NCBI RefSeq assembly: GCF_900115085.1 | Contig: NZ_FOVF01000005.1 | Coordinates: forward strand, 62,001-126,000 | DNA length: 64,000 nt | Direction of reading: 5' to 3' | Source of the DNA: Dokdonella immobilis | GTDB taxonomy: Bacteria; Pseudomonadota; Gammaproteobacteria; Xanthomonadales; Rhodanobacteraceae | Shown here: piece by piece, positions 16,737-27,677 of the stretch | Position numbering within the stretch: position 1 is the first letter of the stretch | How the letters are laid out: each line of letters opens with the position of its first letter | Program-made: the position numbers and the translations under genes | Notes under the pieces: generated by a model | The model's input: the letters and a program-made list of their open reading frames with translations, nothing else | Databases searched by the model: none | What the model was told of the DNA's origin: nothing

Positions 16737-18278
16737 TCAGGCGGCAACGTCGCGACTGGTCGACTTGCTGACCTGCAGCTTGATGTCGATCTGTTTGAGG
16801 TAGTCGCGTTCCTGCTCGAGATCGATGCGGGTCAGCGGATGGTTGTCGAGCCAAGCCGCCGGCAGCTCGAGGGTCAGCTGATTGCCCTCGGCGGCCAGGT
16901 TGATCCGCGGTAGTGTGTCATCGCTGCGCGCGCGATGCAGCAGGACGGAGAGGCGCAGCAACGCGGTAAGCCGCTGGGTCACCGGCTGCATGCGCGGCGG
17001 CAGGTTGCGCATGCCTTCGCCATCCGGCCGTCGCCGGTGAGAGCGCAGGATCGCGGCGAGTTGCTGTTGCTCCTGCCGACTGAACCCGGCCAGGTCCGAA
17101 TTGGCCATGATGTAGGCGCCGTGCGCATGGTGCTGGCTGTGCGCGATGGCCAGGCCGATCTCATGGATATGGCTGCACCAGTTGAGAATTTCCTGTGCCG
17201 GAACATCGAGTTGCCAGGGTTTCTTCACCTGATCGAAGAGCATGGCCGCGGTTTCGCTGACTCGGGCAGCTTGCGCGGTATCGACGCCATAGCGCTCGGC
17301 CAGCGCACCGATGCTGGTGCTGCGCGAGTCGGTGTGCAGGGCGCGGCCGAGCATGTCGTAGAGCAGGCCCTCGCGCATGGCCGTCTCGCAGACGTTCATC
17401 TGCCCGAGGCGGAATGTCTTGAAGATCGCGTCGAGAATGGCCACGCCGCCGGCGATGACCTGCACGCGGTCGCTGGACAGGCCCGGCAGATCGAGCAGGT
17501 TGCTGTTTCCGACCTTGAGCAGGGTTTCTCGGAGTATCTCGAGCGAGGTCGCGCTGATGCCCTGCTCGGACCAGCCGTTGGCCTGCACGATGCTGCCGAT
17601 GGCCTTCATGGTTCCGGATGAGCCGATAGCCTCGCTCCAGCCGCGTTCCCGGTAGTGCGCGCCGAACTGCTGCAGTTCGACGGCGATCTCGGCCTGTGCC
17701 TGCTTCCAGCGGCGCGCGGTGATCTTCCCGTCCTCGAAGAAGCGCAGGGTGCTGGCGATGCAGCCGACCTGCAGGCTCTCGCGCTCGAGCGCCTCGTAGC
17801 CGCGGCCGATGATGAACTCGGTGCTGCCGCCGCCGATGTCGATGACCAGGCGCTTCTCGTCGGTCAATGGCAGGCCGTGGGCCACGCCTTGGTAGATCAG
17901 GCGCGCCTCTTCACGTCCCGAGACCACTTCGATAGGGTGGCCGAGAGCGGTTTCGGCGGGCAGCAGAAACGACTGCGGATTGCTCAGCTGGCGCACCGTG
18001 TTGGTGGCCACGGCACGCACGCGACCGGCCTTGAATCCGGACAGACGCTGGCCGAAGCGTGCCAGGCATTTGAATGCGGACTCGCGCCGTTCGGGCGTCA
18101 GCGAGCCATCCTTCCGCAATCCCGCCGCAAGGCGCACGCTTTCGCGCAGTCGGTCGATTACGCGCAGTTCGCCATGGGTGTAGCGGGCAACGACGAGATG
18201 GAAGCTGTTCGAACCGATGTCGGCGGCGGCGATCAGGTCGCCGTCGCGGATTTCATCGGGGAACTTCGCGCGCCTCAC
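16737..18278 (-). CDS. ppx: Exopolyphosphatase (Ppx/GppA family)
   Basis: Ppx removes phosphate from the ends of polyphosphate chains, or pppGpp phosphate in GppA members. The 513-residue length equals that of E. coli Ppx. The ASKHA fold motifs DIGSNSFHLVVAR (about 21-33) and DIGGGSTEFIIG (about 150-161) are present, followed by an HD-like C-terminal half (HIHEIGLAIAHSQHHAHGAYI). The GTG at 18278 is chosen because it makes a GTGA overlap with the ppk stop. The frame is open far upstream, but only as the shadow of ppk. Coupling to ppk suggests production of opposing enzymes from one message. Confidence 0.93.
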   Translation of the reverse strand: MRRAKFPDEIRDGDLIAAADIGSNSFHLVVARYTHGELRVIDRLRESVRLAAGLRKDGSLTPERRESAFKCLARFGQRLSGFKAGRVRAVATNTVRQLSNPQSFLLPAETALGHPIEVVSGREEARLIYQGVAHGLPLTDEKRLVIDIGGGSTEFIIGRGYEALERESLQVGCIASTLRFFEDGKITARRWKQAQAEIAVELQQFGAHYRERGWSEAIGSSGTMKAIGSIVQANGWSEQGISATSLEILRETLLKVGNSNLLDLPGLSSDRVQVIAGGVAILDAIFKTFRLGQMNVCETAMREGLLYDMLGRALHTDSRSTSIGALAERYGVDTAQAARVSETAAMLFDQVKKPWQLDVPAQEILNWCSHIHEIGLAIAHSQHHAHGAYIMANSDLAGFSRQEQQQLAAILRSHRRRPDGEGMRNLPPRMQPVTQRLTALLRLSVLLHRARSDDTLPRINLAAEGNQLTLELPAAWLDNHPLTRIDLEQERDYLKQIDIKLQVSKSTSRDVAA

Positions 18279-20431
18279 GAACAGAGTTTTTCCAGCAGGG
18301 TGAGCTGGGCCGAATGTGGTTTGTCCTTGCCGGGCTGCGTACGCGTATAGCTGCCATCGGACTCCAGGATCCAGGCCTGGGTATTGTCGGCGAGGTAGTT
18401 CTGCAGCGACTCCTTGTACACGCGCATGGCCAGTTTCGGATCGCGGATCGGAAAGCAGGTCTCGACCCGACGCAGCAGGTTGCGATCCAGCCAGTCGGCG
18501 CTGGAACAGTAGATTTCGGGCTGGTCGTGGTTCTGGAACCAGTACACGCGGCTGTGCTCGAGGAATCTCCCGACGATGGAGCGTACCCGAATATTCTCGG
18601 AAACGCCGGGTATCCCCGGGCGCAGGGTGCAGGCGCCGCGAATGATCAGGTCGATCTGCACGCCGGCGCACGATGCGGTGTAGAGCATTTCGATGACGGC
18701 CGGTTCGTTGAGGGCGTTGATCTTGGCGATGATTCGCGCAGGCTTGCCGGCTCTTGCGTGGTCCGTTTCGCGTTCGATCTTGGCCATCAATCCCTTGTGC
18801 AGGGTGAATGGCGAGTGCAGCAGGTGCTTGAGCTTGATGATCGGCCCAAGCCCGGACAGTTGCAGGAAAAGCAGGTGCGCGTCCTCGCCGATTTCCGGAT
18901 CGGCGGTCATCAGGCCGAAGTCGGTGTAGATGCGCGATGTGATCTGGTGGTAGTTGCCGGTCGACAGGTGCACGTAGCGGCGCAATCCGCCGGCCTCGCG
19001 GCGCACAATCAACAGCATCTTGGCGTGGGTCTTGTAGCCGACCACGCCATAGACCACCTGCACGCCGGCCTCCTGCAGGCGATTGGCCAGGCGCAGGTTG
19101 GCTTCTTCGTCGAAGCGCGCGCGCAGCTCGACGACCACGGTCACGTCCTTGCCGACCCGGGCCGCCTCGATCAGATGATCGACCAGTTGCGAGTCGGTGC
19201 CGGCGCGATACAGGGTCTGCTTGATCGCGAGCACGTCGGGATCGAGACTGGCCTGCTTGACCAGTTCGCTGACCGTCGCGAATGACTCGAACGGGTGATG
19301 CAGGAGGATATCGCGCTCCCTCAGCGCCGCGAACAGGCTGTCGCCTTCGACGACGACCGGGTGCACGCGCGGCACGAAGGTCGGGAACTTGAGGTCGGGG
19401 CGATCGATTTGGTCGTAGATGGCGACGCTGCGGCTGACGTTGACCGGGCCTTCGCAGAGATAGACGTCGTGGTCGGTCAGCTCGAAGTTCTGTTCGAGCA
19501 TGCTGGTGATGGCGCGCGGGCAATTCGAGCCCACCTCGAGCCGAACAGCCTTCGCGTAGCCGCGTCCGCGCAGCTCGTCGCGCAGGGCCAGGGCGAGGTT
19601 CTCGACTTCTTCCTCGTCCACGAACAGCTCGCTGTTGCGGGTCACCCGGAACTGGTATGAGCCCTTGACGTGCATGCCGGGAAACAGCTCGTCCATGAAC
19701 TCGTGCAGGAGGTCGGAGAGAAACACGAACGAGGTGCTGCCTGCGGCGATCTCCTCAGGCAGGCGGATGATGCGCGGCAGCGAGCGCGGCGCGCGCAACA
19801 GGGCCATGTGCCCCTCGCGGCCGAAGGCGTCCCGACCTTCGAGGACGACCGCGAGGGTCAGGCTCTTGTTCAGGATGCGCGGAAACGGATGGGCCGGATC
19901 GAGGCCCAGCGGAGACAGGACCGGCAGCGTTTCGTTGCGGAAATAACCCTGCAGCCAACGCTTCTGCTTGAGCGTCCAGGCATCCCGGGTCAGGAAGCGG
20001 ATGCCTTCCTTCTCGAGCTCGGGGAGCAGGGTCTGGTTCCAGAAGGCGTACTGCTTTTCGACCAGCAGCAGCGCGCGCTCGCGGATCAGGCCGAGCACCT
20101 CGGTGATGGCCATCGCATCGGCGCGTGGCTGGCCTTCGCCGAACGCATGGTGGTGCTTGAGGACGGCGACGCGAACCTCGAAGAACTCGTCGAGGTTGGT
20201 GCAGGAAATGCACATGAAGCGCAGGCGTTCGAGCAGGGGATTGCGCGGATCCTCGGCCTGCGCCATGACCCGGAAGTTGAACTCGATCTGGGCCAGTTCG
20301 CGGTTCAGATAGAGGGACGGATCGCTGAAGTCGCGAGCGGCCGATGCTGGACCTGCTCCGTCGGCCGAAGCACCGGCGGTGCCGCCCGTTGCGGTCGCGT
20401 AGACGCCGGGTTCGACCAACGACGAATTCAT
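18275..20431 (-). CDS. ppk1: Polyphosphate kinase 1
   Basis: Ppk1 polymerises ATP gamma-phosphate into inorganic polyphosphate, reversibly, at the membrane. The 718-residue protein has the N domain (YLNRELAQIEFNFRV), the DPDVLAIKQTLYR segment, and two key histidines 19 residues apart. These are the His in GYKTHAKM and the His in RYVHLSTGNYH, which correspond to E. coli His435 (autophosphorylated) and His454. An N-terminal stretch of about 35 Gly/Ala/Ser residues precedes the conserved part. The start at 20431 follows the phoR stop with a 1-bp gap, and the end overlaps the ppx start. Both spacings favour one phoB-phoR-ppk-ppx message. Confidence 0.96.
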   Translation of the reverse strand: MNSSLVEPGVYATATGGTAGASADGAGPASAARDFSDPSLYLNRELAQIEFNFRVMAQAEDPRNPLLERLRFMCISCTNLDEFFEVRVAVLKHHHAFGEGQPRADAMAITEVLGLIRERALLLVEKQYAFWNQTLLPELEKEGIRFLTRDAWTLKQKRWLQGYFRNETLPVLSPLGLDPAHPFPRILNKSLTLAVVLEGRDAFGREGHMALLRAPRSLPRIIRLPEEIAAGSTSFVFLSDLLHEFMDELFPGMHVKGSYQFRVTRNSELFVDEEEVENLALALRDELRGRGYAKAVRLEVGSNCPRAITSMLEQNFELTDHDVYLCEGPVNVSRSVAIYDQIDRPDLKFPTFVPRVHPVVVEGDSLFAALRERDILLHHPFESFATVSELVKQASLDPDVLAIKQTLYRAGTDSQLVDHLIEAARVGKDVTVVVELRARFDEEANLRLANRLQEAGVQVVYGVVGYKTHAKMLLIVRREAGGLRRYVHLSTGNYHQITSRIYTDFGLMTADPEIGEDAHLLFLQLSGLGPIIKLKHLLHSPFTLHKGLMAKIERETDHARAGKPARIIAKINALNEPAVIEMLYTASCAGVQIDLIIRGACTLRPGIPGVSENIRVRSIVGRFLEHSRVYWFQNHDQPEIYCSSADWLDRNLLRRVETCFPIRDPKLAMRVYKESLQNYLADNTQAWILESDGSYTRTQPGKDKPHSAQLTLLEKLCS

Positions 20432-20432
20432 G

Positions 20433-21493
20433 TCACGACTCCTCCGATACCAACTCCGGCAACAATAGCTGCTCTGGATTGAAAACACATGAAAAAGTGC
20501 TGCCCTTGCCGGGCTCACTTTCGATTTCCAGATGCGCATCGTGCAATTGCAGCACGTGCTTGACGATCGAGAGGCCGAGGCCGGTGCCGCCGGTCTCGCG
20601 CGAGCGGCTGGTCGAGACGCGATAGAAGCGCTCGGTCAGTCGCGGCAGGTGCTGCGGCGAGATGCCATGTCCGGTGTCGATCACGCTGAGCCGGCCGCCC
20701 TGGGCATTGCTGGTCCAGACGATGCGGATGTGGCCGCCGACCGGCGTGTAGCGCACGGCATTGCTGACCAGGTTGGAAAAGGCGCTGTACAGGTCGCGCG
20801 AGGAGCCCTGCAGGTCGTGCGGGCCTTCGATGCTCGCCGATATCGTATGGCGACCGCGACTCAGACCTTCGGCATCGCGGTGCAGGGTCGTGACCAGCGG
20901 CCGGATCGCCACGCGCGACATCGGCAGGGTTTCCTCGGCGTCGAGGCGCGAAAGCGTCAGCAGGTCCTCGACGATCTGGGTCATGCGTCGCGACTGGCTG
21001 CGCAACTCGCGGATGATCGATTCGAACTCCGGAATCTGCTCGGGCTCGATGAGGTCGAGGTAGCCGTGCACGACGGTCAATGGTGTGCGCAATTCATGCG
21101 AGACGTTGGCGACGAAATCGCGGCGCATCTTTTCCACCCGCAGCAACTGGCTGACATCGCGTACGAGGAGCAGGGCATGGCCTTCCGCGTACGGGATCAG
21201 GCGCAGGCTCAGGTGCAGTTCGGGGTCCCGGGGCGAGGTGACGTCGGAAAGCGGATCGATGCCGCCACCATCGATCCATTCCTTGAGGCCCGGAATGGCC
21301 ACGGCATCGACCAGGCGCCGGTCGAGGTCGCGCGGGTAGTCGATGCCGAGCATGCTGCCGGCCGCGGTGTTGAACCAGCGGATGCGGTAGTCCGCGTCGA
21401 CTGCAACGAGGGCGTCCGGCAATGCCACCGCGGCATCCCGGAACGCGCGCAGGAGTCCGAAGAGCTTGGTCCGGCGACGTGCTGCGCTTCGTT

Positions 21494-21497
<4 letters not shown>
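20433..21497 (-). CDS. phoR: Phosphate-regulon sensor kinase PhoR, lacking membrane helices
   Basis: PhoR phosphorylates and dephosphorylates PhoB in response to phosphate signalled through the Pst/PhoU system. The 354-residue protein has a PAS domain (about 18-115), the H-box [14 protein letters not shown] with His134, and the catalytic domain with [20 protein letters not shown] and [12 protein letters not shown]. The family usually starts with two membrane helices and is about 430 residues long in E. coli. Here the PAS region begins almost at once and no hydrophobic segment is visible. The GTG start makes a GTGA overlap with the phoB stop, which fixes the N-terminus well. Upstream in this frame is only the shadow of phoB. 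Confidence 0.93.
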
Positions 21498-22210
<713 letters not shown>

Positions 22211-22228
22211 GGGTTCCTTGTGACAGGT

Positions 22229-23938
22229 TTATTGCAACCGAGGAATGTTACGTCGCAATGACATGCGGGGACATTCCTGGTTGGGGCAACGCAACGACGT
22301 CGACAGGCCCACGCGATTTCCGCTGTTGTCGTCGGGCTCCGATTCGCGGCGCTCGCGCTTGCGGATATCGAGCACGACTGGCGTCATCGCGGTGATCCGT
22401 GCGTCCACGCGCGCGCGCTGGTAGTAGGTCAGGTTTTCCTTGCTGGCCAATGCCTTGAGCTGGTTCAGTGCATCCTCGGCCCGGCCATTGAGGAAGGTCC
22501 ATTCGGCGTAGGCTTCGGCGGCGCGGATCTTGTCCCCGCCCAGTTCGCTGGCGCGCGCGAAGCTGCGTTGCAGGTCGGGGTCATCGGGATACCGGCCGAG
22601 CAGCGGCCGCACCAGATCCTGGGCGCGCTGGGCGGATTTCGCGTCCGCGCGGGAAAGCAGCGCTTCGGTAAAGGCCAAGGCGATCGCGCGATTGCCCGGG
22701 AAGTCGGTGCTGAGCCGCTCAAAGCGCTTGAAGGCGGCGTCCTTGTTGCCGGCCTGGTCCTCGGCTTCAGCCATTCCCAACTGGAAGGTCGCGGTGTGCG
22801 GATAGTCCGCGACCAGCCCGCCGAACTCCTCGACGGCCGCCTGCGGCTGCCGGGCCCGGATCAGGGCCAGAGCGTGGCCGTAGCGATTGGCCGAGGTATT
22901 CGCCGCCGGTCCGCGCTTTCGCTCGTCCGCGTAATAGCGAAGGATGCCGTTGACCGAGTCTGCGTTGAGGGTGCGTGCCCGCTCGCGCATCAGTTCGAAC
23001 TGGCTGCTTTGCAGCGGGCGTGCAGGCGAGGTGCTGGTCGACCTTGGGGATGGCGGCAGGGCAAGATTGAGCGGCATCGTTGCATCCATTGCGGGCACGA
23101 CAGCCACCGTCTGGCCGAGGCCGGCCGCTGCCGCTTCCGCGATTGGATAGGTCCGCTCCAGTTGTACCGCGCGTGCCTTGGCATCGGCGATCCGGTTGAC
23201 GTCGACCGGATGGGTGCGCAGGAATTCCGGCACGTCGATACCGTTCACGCGCATCACGCGCTGCATGGTGGCGAAGGTTTCGGCCATCGCCAGCGGCTCG
23301 AACCCGGCCCGGGCGAGGCTCTGGATGCCGACCCGATCCGCCTCGATCTCGTCGTAACGCGTGAAATTGATGGCCCTCTGCTGGATCAGCGAGATTCCGC
23401 TCATCAGGGCCGCCTGGCTCGCGTCATCGCTCCGGTTGGCGGTGGCGACCAGGGCCCCGAGCATGGCCAGGGCAATCGGCAGGGCGCTCTTGCGCGAATC
23501 TTCGAACGCACGCAGCAGGTGCTGCTGGGTCACGTGGGCGATTTCATGCGCGATCACCGCCGCCAGCTCATCTTCGCTGGCCATGGCGTTGATCAAGCCG
23601 ACATTCACCCCGATATAGCCACCTGGCGCCGCGAATGCGTTGATGTCGTTGCTGCGTACAACGAAAAACGTGAATTCCAGATCAGGTCGGTCGCTGACCG
23701 AGACCAGCCGGTAGCCCAGCGCGCTGAGGTAGTCGTTGATCTGTGGATCATCGAGCACGTAGTTGTAAGCGCGCATCTCGTGGAGCATGGAGGCGCCGTA
23801 GGCCTTCATTTCCTCGGGGGACATGGCGCTGGCGGCGGAACTGCCGATATCGGGCAGGCGGACACCCGGCTCGCTGGCGCCGGCCAGTCCAACGCAGGCG
23901 GCGACGAGCAGCGCTGGCAGCCATTTCAGCTTGTGCAT
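22229..23938 (-). CDS. BepA/YfgC-like periplasmic M48 metalloprotease with TPR repeats
   Basis: This periplasmic zinc protease and chaperone family assists outer-membrane protein (LptD, BAM) assembly. The 569-residue protein has a signal peptide (about 1-20), the zinc motif HEIAH at 131-135 with a third ligand in the YDEIEADRVG helix (about 195-205), then TPR-like helices from about 330 to 520. The C-terminal 45 or so residues (from about RKRERRESEPDD) do not look like TPR or like the ends of relatives. They run through an inverted repeat (AGGAATGT/ACATTCCT, 22241-22278). A recent frameshift or repeat insertion could have added this tail. It may be transcribed with phoB, 18 bp later. Confidence 0.9.
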   Translation of the reverse strand: MHKLKWLPALLVAACVGLAGASEPGVRLPDIGSSAASAMSPEEMKAYGASMLHEMRAYNYVLDDPQINDYLSALGYRLVSVSDRPDLEFTFFVVRSNDINAFAAPGGYIGVNVGLINAMASEDELAAVIAHEIAHVTQQHLLRAFEDSRKSALPIALAMLGALVATANRSDDASQAALMSGISLIQQRAINFTRYDEIEADRVGIQSLARAGFEPLAMAETFATMQRVMRVNGIDVPEFLRTHPVDVNRIADAKARAVQLERTYPIAEAAAAGLGQTVAVVPAMDATMPLNLALPPSPRSTSTSPARPLQSSQFELMRERARTLNADSVNGILRYYADERKRGPAANTSANRYGHALALIRARQPQAAVEEFGGLVADYPHTATFQLGMAEAEDQAGNKDAAFKRFERLSTDFPGNRAIALAFTEALLSRADAKSAQRAQDLVRPLLGRYPDDPDLQRSFARASELGGDKIRAAEAYAEWTFLNGRAEDALNQLKALASKENLTYYQRARVDARITAMTPVVLDIRKRERRESEPDDNSGNRVGLSTSLRCPNQECPRMSLRRNIPRLQ

Positions 23939-24163
23939 GGATTCATGGCTCCTCTCGGGTCAGAGCACGCCCTAGTGTAACGCCGGCTTCCTTAAGCCGA
24001 CGTGATATGGGTGCCTCGGGCATACTCCCGGCATGCCCGTTCACGGACGATTGCGGCCCAAATGCGCAGCATGCAGGTCCCCGGGGCAATCCCGCCGGCC
24101 ATTGGCGACGGGAGTTTCGTCGCTTTCCAAGCAAGTCCAGTGTTCAGGATGCGGAGTAATTGC

Positions 24164-24430
24164 ATGGCTACTGTTGAAATGTTCACGACCGCCGTCTGCC
24201 CCTACTGCGTGGCGGCCAAGAATCTGCTCAAGCAGAAGGGATTCGACTACACCGAGATCCGGATTGACACGGATCCCCTTCGTCGTGATGAGATGTTGTC
24301 GAGAACCGGAGGCCGGCGCTCGGTTCCGCAGATCTTCGTCAATGGCATACACGTCGGCGGTTTCGAGGACTTGGTGGCTGCGGATCGCAGCGGCAAGCTT
24401 GCAGAAATAGCGGCCAGTGTCGGTGACTGA
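24164..24430 (+). CDS. grxC: Glutaredoxin 3 (dithiol)
   Basis: This 88-residue cytosolic glutaredoxin reduces protein disulfides and glutathione mixed disulfides. The active site CPYC lies at residues 11-14, followed by the SVPQIFVNGIHVGGFEDL stretch with the cis-proline and the glutathione-binding GG. The length is normal. The ATG at 24164 is the family start; an open frame further upstream is non-homologous. It stands between the divergently oriented BepA-like gene and the minus-strand secreted protein, and its stop is only 2 bp from the end of the latter. Confidence 0.93.
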   Translation: MATVEMFTTAVCPYCVAAKNLLKQKGFDYTEIRIDTDPLRRDEMLSRTGGRRSVPQIFVNGIHVGGFEDLVAADRSGKLAEIAASVGD

Positions 24431-24432
24431 CC

Positions 24433-25584
24433 TCAGTCCGGCAGTCTGACCAGGCGAACCGGATTGCCATCGGGATCGAGGCCAGACAGCCGATCCAGTC
24501 CGACATGATCGAAATCCGCGAGGACGCGCTCGCCGTCAGCCAGTGAGCAGAAGGCCGGGGTCGGGTGGCCGCCGATGTCTTCGAGGCGGCACTGCAGGGT
24601 CGAGCCGTCAGCGCGGTCGCTGAGACCGAAACTCTCCGCATCGGCCGTGACCAGGTCCGCGAGGTCGAGGATCCGGGCTTGGCGCGCCTCGCCGACAACC
24701 AGGACCCACTCGCCCCGCCAGGCGGCACCATTGCGTTCGGTCTCGAACGGCAGCCTGAGCAGGTTGAGGGCCTGGATGTCGAGTCCCCGGTCGGCGCCGG
24801 GCCGGGCCCTGACCAGCCAGGCCTGGGCGTGCGCCGGGCCGAGGAACTGCAGATTCAGCGACAGGCCCGGTTCGGCACGCGGACCGCCGTTCGGGGTGGC
24901 AAACGGCTCGTCGCCGCCGACCATGCGCAGCAGCGGGACATGCGCGATGTTGCCAGGCATCTGGGCGCTGCCGAAGTACCAGACCGGGGCGCCCGCCTCG
25001 TAGCTGAGCAGGGTCACTGCCAGATTCTTGCCCTGCTGCTCGATGGACAGGCCGCTGCCGGCCAGCAAGGCCTCGGGGGCGGTGCTTGATACGGACCACC
25101 AGAATCCGCTTTCCGGTCGCGACAGCGTGTCGTCCCAGCCCGACTGCAGGAGTCTGAACCCGATCGGCAGACTGCTGCCATCGGCCTGCAGCAGGTGCAG
25201 TCGGACCTGGAAGGTGCCGAGGGCAAATTGCCGCATGCCCGATTCGCGCGCCGGATTGACCTTCAGGCGCAAGGGGGTGGCGACATCGCTGCAGGAGCGG
25301 CTGGATCCGCGCAGCAGGATGTCGATGTTGGATCCTTCCAGCGAGGTGCGAACGACCTCGGGAAGGCAGGAGTTCGGCCATACGCCCTCGACCACGAGGT
25401 CCGGCGGCCACTGCGGCGCCATCGCCGAACTGCTGACCAGGCGGACATTGAGGTCTTCGTCGACCCGTTCACGCGCCGGAATCGACGAGCACCACGATGC
25501 GATCGCGAGCACCAGCGCGAGAGGCAGCCAGAATGGCCTTCCATGGGCTTCACCGGCGGCGTTGGTTGTGCGATGCACGATCAT
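24433..25584 (-). CDS. Secreted or membrane-anchored protein of unknown function
   Basis: From the ATG at 25584 the product has 383 residues with a hydrophobic N-terminal segment (about 18-35, LPLALVLAIASWCSSI), either a signal peptide or an anchor. The mature part has a beta-rich N-terminal domain with Cys pairs (WPNSCLP, RSCSD) and a large Gly/Leu/Arg-rich region. I do not recognise a family. An in-frame ATG at 25620 would leave only 25 bp to the divergent icd start, so 25584 is preferred. It is convergent with grxC, with a gap of 2 bp. Confidence 0.65.
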   Translation of the reverse strand: MIVHRTTNAAGEAHGRPFWLPLALVLAIASWCSSIPARERVDEDLNVRLVSSSAMAPQWPPDLVVEGVWPNSCLPEVVRTSLEGSNIDILLRGSSRSCSDVATPLRLKVNPARESGMRQFALGTFQVRLHLLQADGSSLPIGFRLLQSGWDDTLSRPESGFWWSVSSTAPEALLAGSGLSIEQQGKNLAVTLLSYEAGAPVWYFGSAQMPGNIAHVPLLRMVGGDEPFATPNGGPRAEPGLSLNLQFLGPAHAQAWLVRARPGADRGLDIQALNLLRLPFETERNGAAWRGEWVLVVGEARQARILDLADLVTADAESFGLSDRADGSTLQCRLEDIGGHPTPAFCSLADGERVLADFDHVGLDRLSGLDPDGNPVRLVRLPD

Positions 25585-25595
25585 TTTCGGATAAT
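25566..25595 (+). promoter_or_regulatory. Probable promoter of the isocitrate dehydrogenase gene
   Basis: GATAAT (25590-25595, 5 of 6 consensus bases) lies 18 bp after TTGTGC (25566-25571, 3 of 6). Transcription would start near 25602, 44 nt before the icd ATG. The box overlaps the 5' end of the divergent gene. A GGAGTG ribosome binding site at 25632-25637 follows. Confidence 0.5.
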
Positions 25596-25645
25596 GCGCG
25601 CCCTTTGCCGACTTCGGCAAGCCAGAAACATGGAGTGCAGCGCCG

Positions 25646-26645
25646 ATGAGTCAGACAATTGCCGTCATTCGGGGCGACGGAATCGGCCCGGAAATCGTCG
25701 ACTCGGTCCTGCGCGTGCTCGAGGCGCTGCAGGTTGGTTTCGACTACGACTTCGTCGAGGCCGGAGTCTCGGCCCAGCAGAAATCCGGCGAGCTGCTCCC
25801 GCAGGCGACTGTGGACGCGATCGCGCGCCATCGGGTGGCGCTCAAGGGTCCCCTGATGACCCCGATCGGCGGTGGATTCAGCTCGCTCAATGTCGAATTG
25901 CGCAAGCGCTTCGATCTCTATGCCAACGTGCGCCCGGCGATCACCTTTCCCGGAACCCGCTCGCGTTATGAAGACATCGACATCATCACGGTCCGTGAAA
26001 ACACCGAGGGCGCCTACGGTTCCGAAGGCCAGACCCTGTCCGAGGATGGCGAGGTCGCGCAGTCGCTGATCCGCAATACGCGGCATGGCTGCGAGCGCAT
26101 CGTTCGCTACGCCTTCGACCTGGCGATGCGCCAGCGGCGGCGCAAGGTCACCGCGGTGCACAAGGCCAACATCATGAAAACGACTTCGGGCCTGTTCCTG
26201 AAGGTCGCCCGCGACGTGGCCCGGGAATACCCGGACATCGCCTTCAATGAGATGATCGTCGACAACACGTGCATGCAACTGGTCATGAATCCGCAGCAGT
26301 TCGACGTGATCGTGACGACCAACCTGTTCGGCGACATCATTTCGGATCTGTGTGCCGGACTGGTCGGCGGACTGGGCCTGGCCCCGGGCGCCAACATCGG
26401 CGCCGATGCCGCGATCTTCGAGGCCGTGCATGGTTCGGCGCCGGACATCGCCGGCAAGGGCATCGCCAATCCCTGCGCGCTGCTCCTCGGGGCCGCGCAG
26501 ATGCTCAGCCATCTCAATCTTGAAAGCGAGGCGACTCGCGTGCGCGATTCGATTCGTTCGACCCTGCAGGCCCGCGACCGCTTGACGCCCGACCTCGGTG
26601 GCAGCGGTACGACCACCACCTTCACCGACGCATTGATCGAGCGGG

Positions 26646-26659
<14 letters not shown>
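25646..26659 (+). CDS. icd: NAD-dependent isocitrate dehydrogenase (short, beta-decarboxylating family)
   Basis: This 337-residue enzyme oxidises isocitrate to 2-oxoglutarate in the TCA cycle. It is of the short class, akin to NAD-IDH and homoisocitrate dehydrogenase, rather than the long NADP-type Icd of E. coli. Key stretches: GDGIGPEI (10-17), GGGFSSLNVELRK (75-87), RPAITFPG, the VRENTEGAYG loop (116-125), and HGSAPDIAGKGIANP. The Asp/Ile-rich coenzyme segment favours NAD. Xanthomonas campestris has a characterised NAD-IDH of this size. The last 14 bp overlap the end of the convergent thiD. Homoisocitrate or isopropylmalate dehydrogenase is less likely because of the TEGAYG loop. Confidence 0.85.
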
Positions 26660-27473
<814 letters not shown>

Positions 27474-27677
27474 GGTCGGTTGTGTTGGTTTCGTGCAACA
27501 AGCGCGGGTCGGCAGGGGCTCGCCGAATGGGCTGGAGATGACCTGCGCGATCCGGTGGAGAACGTGAAAATCATCGGTTTGGACATGGCTGTTGCGCGCT
27601 TGACCCGCTGTTGCTTTTCCGCCAATATCCGCTACGGATTAGAACACACCCCTTTCCCCAACCGCAGCAACAGGGCA

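Noticed and set aside
16737-19523. A single 928-codon minus-strand open frame covering ppx
   Set aside because: Only the last 513 codons are Ppx. The first 415 are an Arg/Pro-rich shadow of ppk in another frame; the GTG at 18278 is the real start.
22216-22237. A possible PHO box (CTGTCACAAGG and TTGCAATAAAC on the minus strand) upstream of phoB
   Set aside because: It lies only 5 bp from the phoB ATG, no -10 box follows at the proper distance, and one of the two 11-bp units matches poorly. More likely chance plus the phoB ribosome site.
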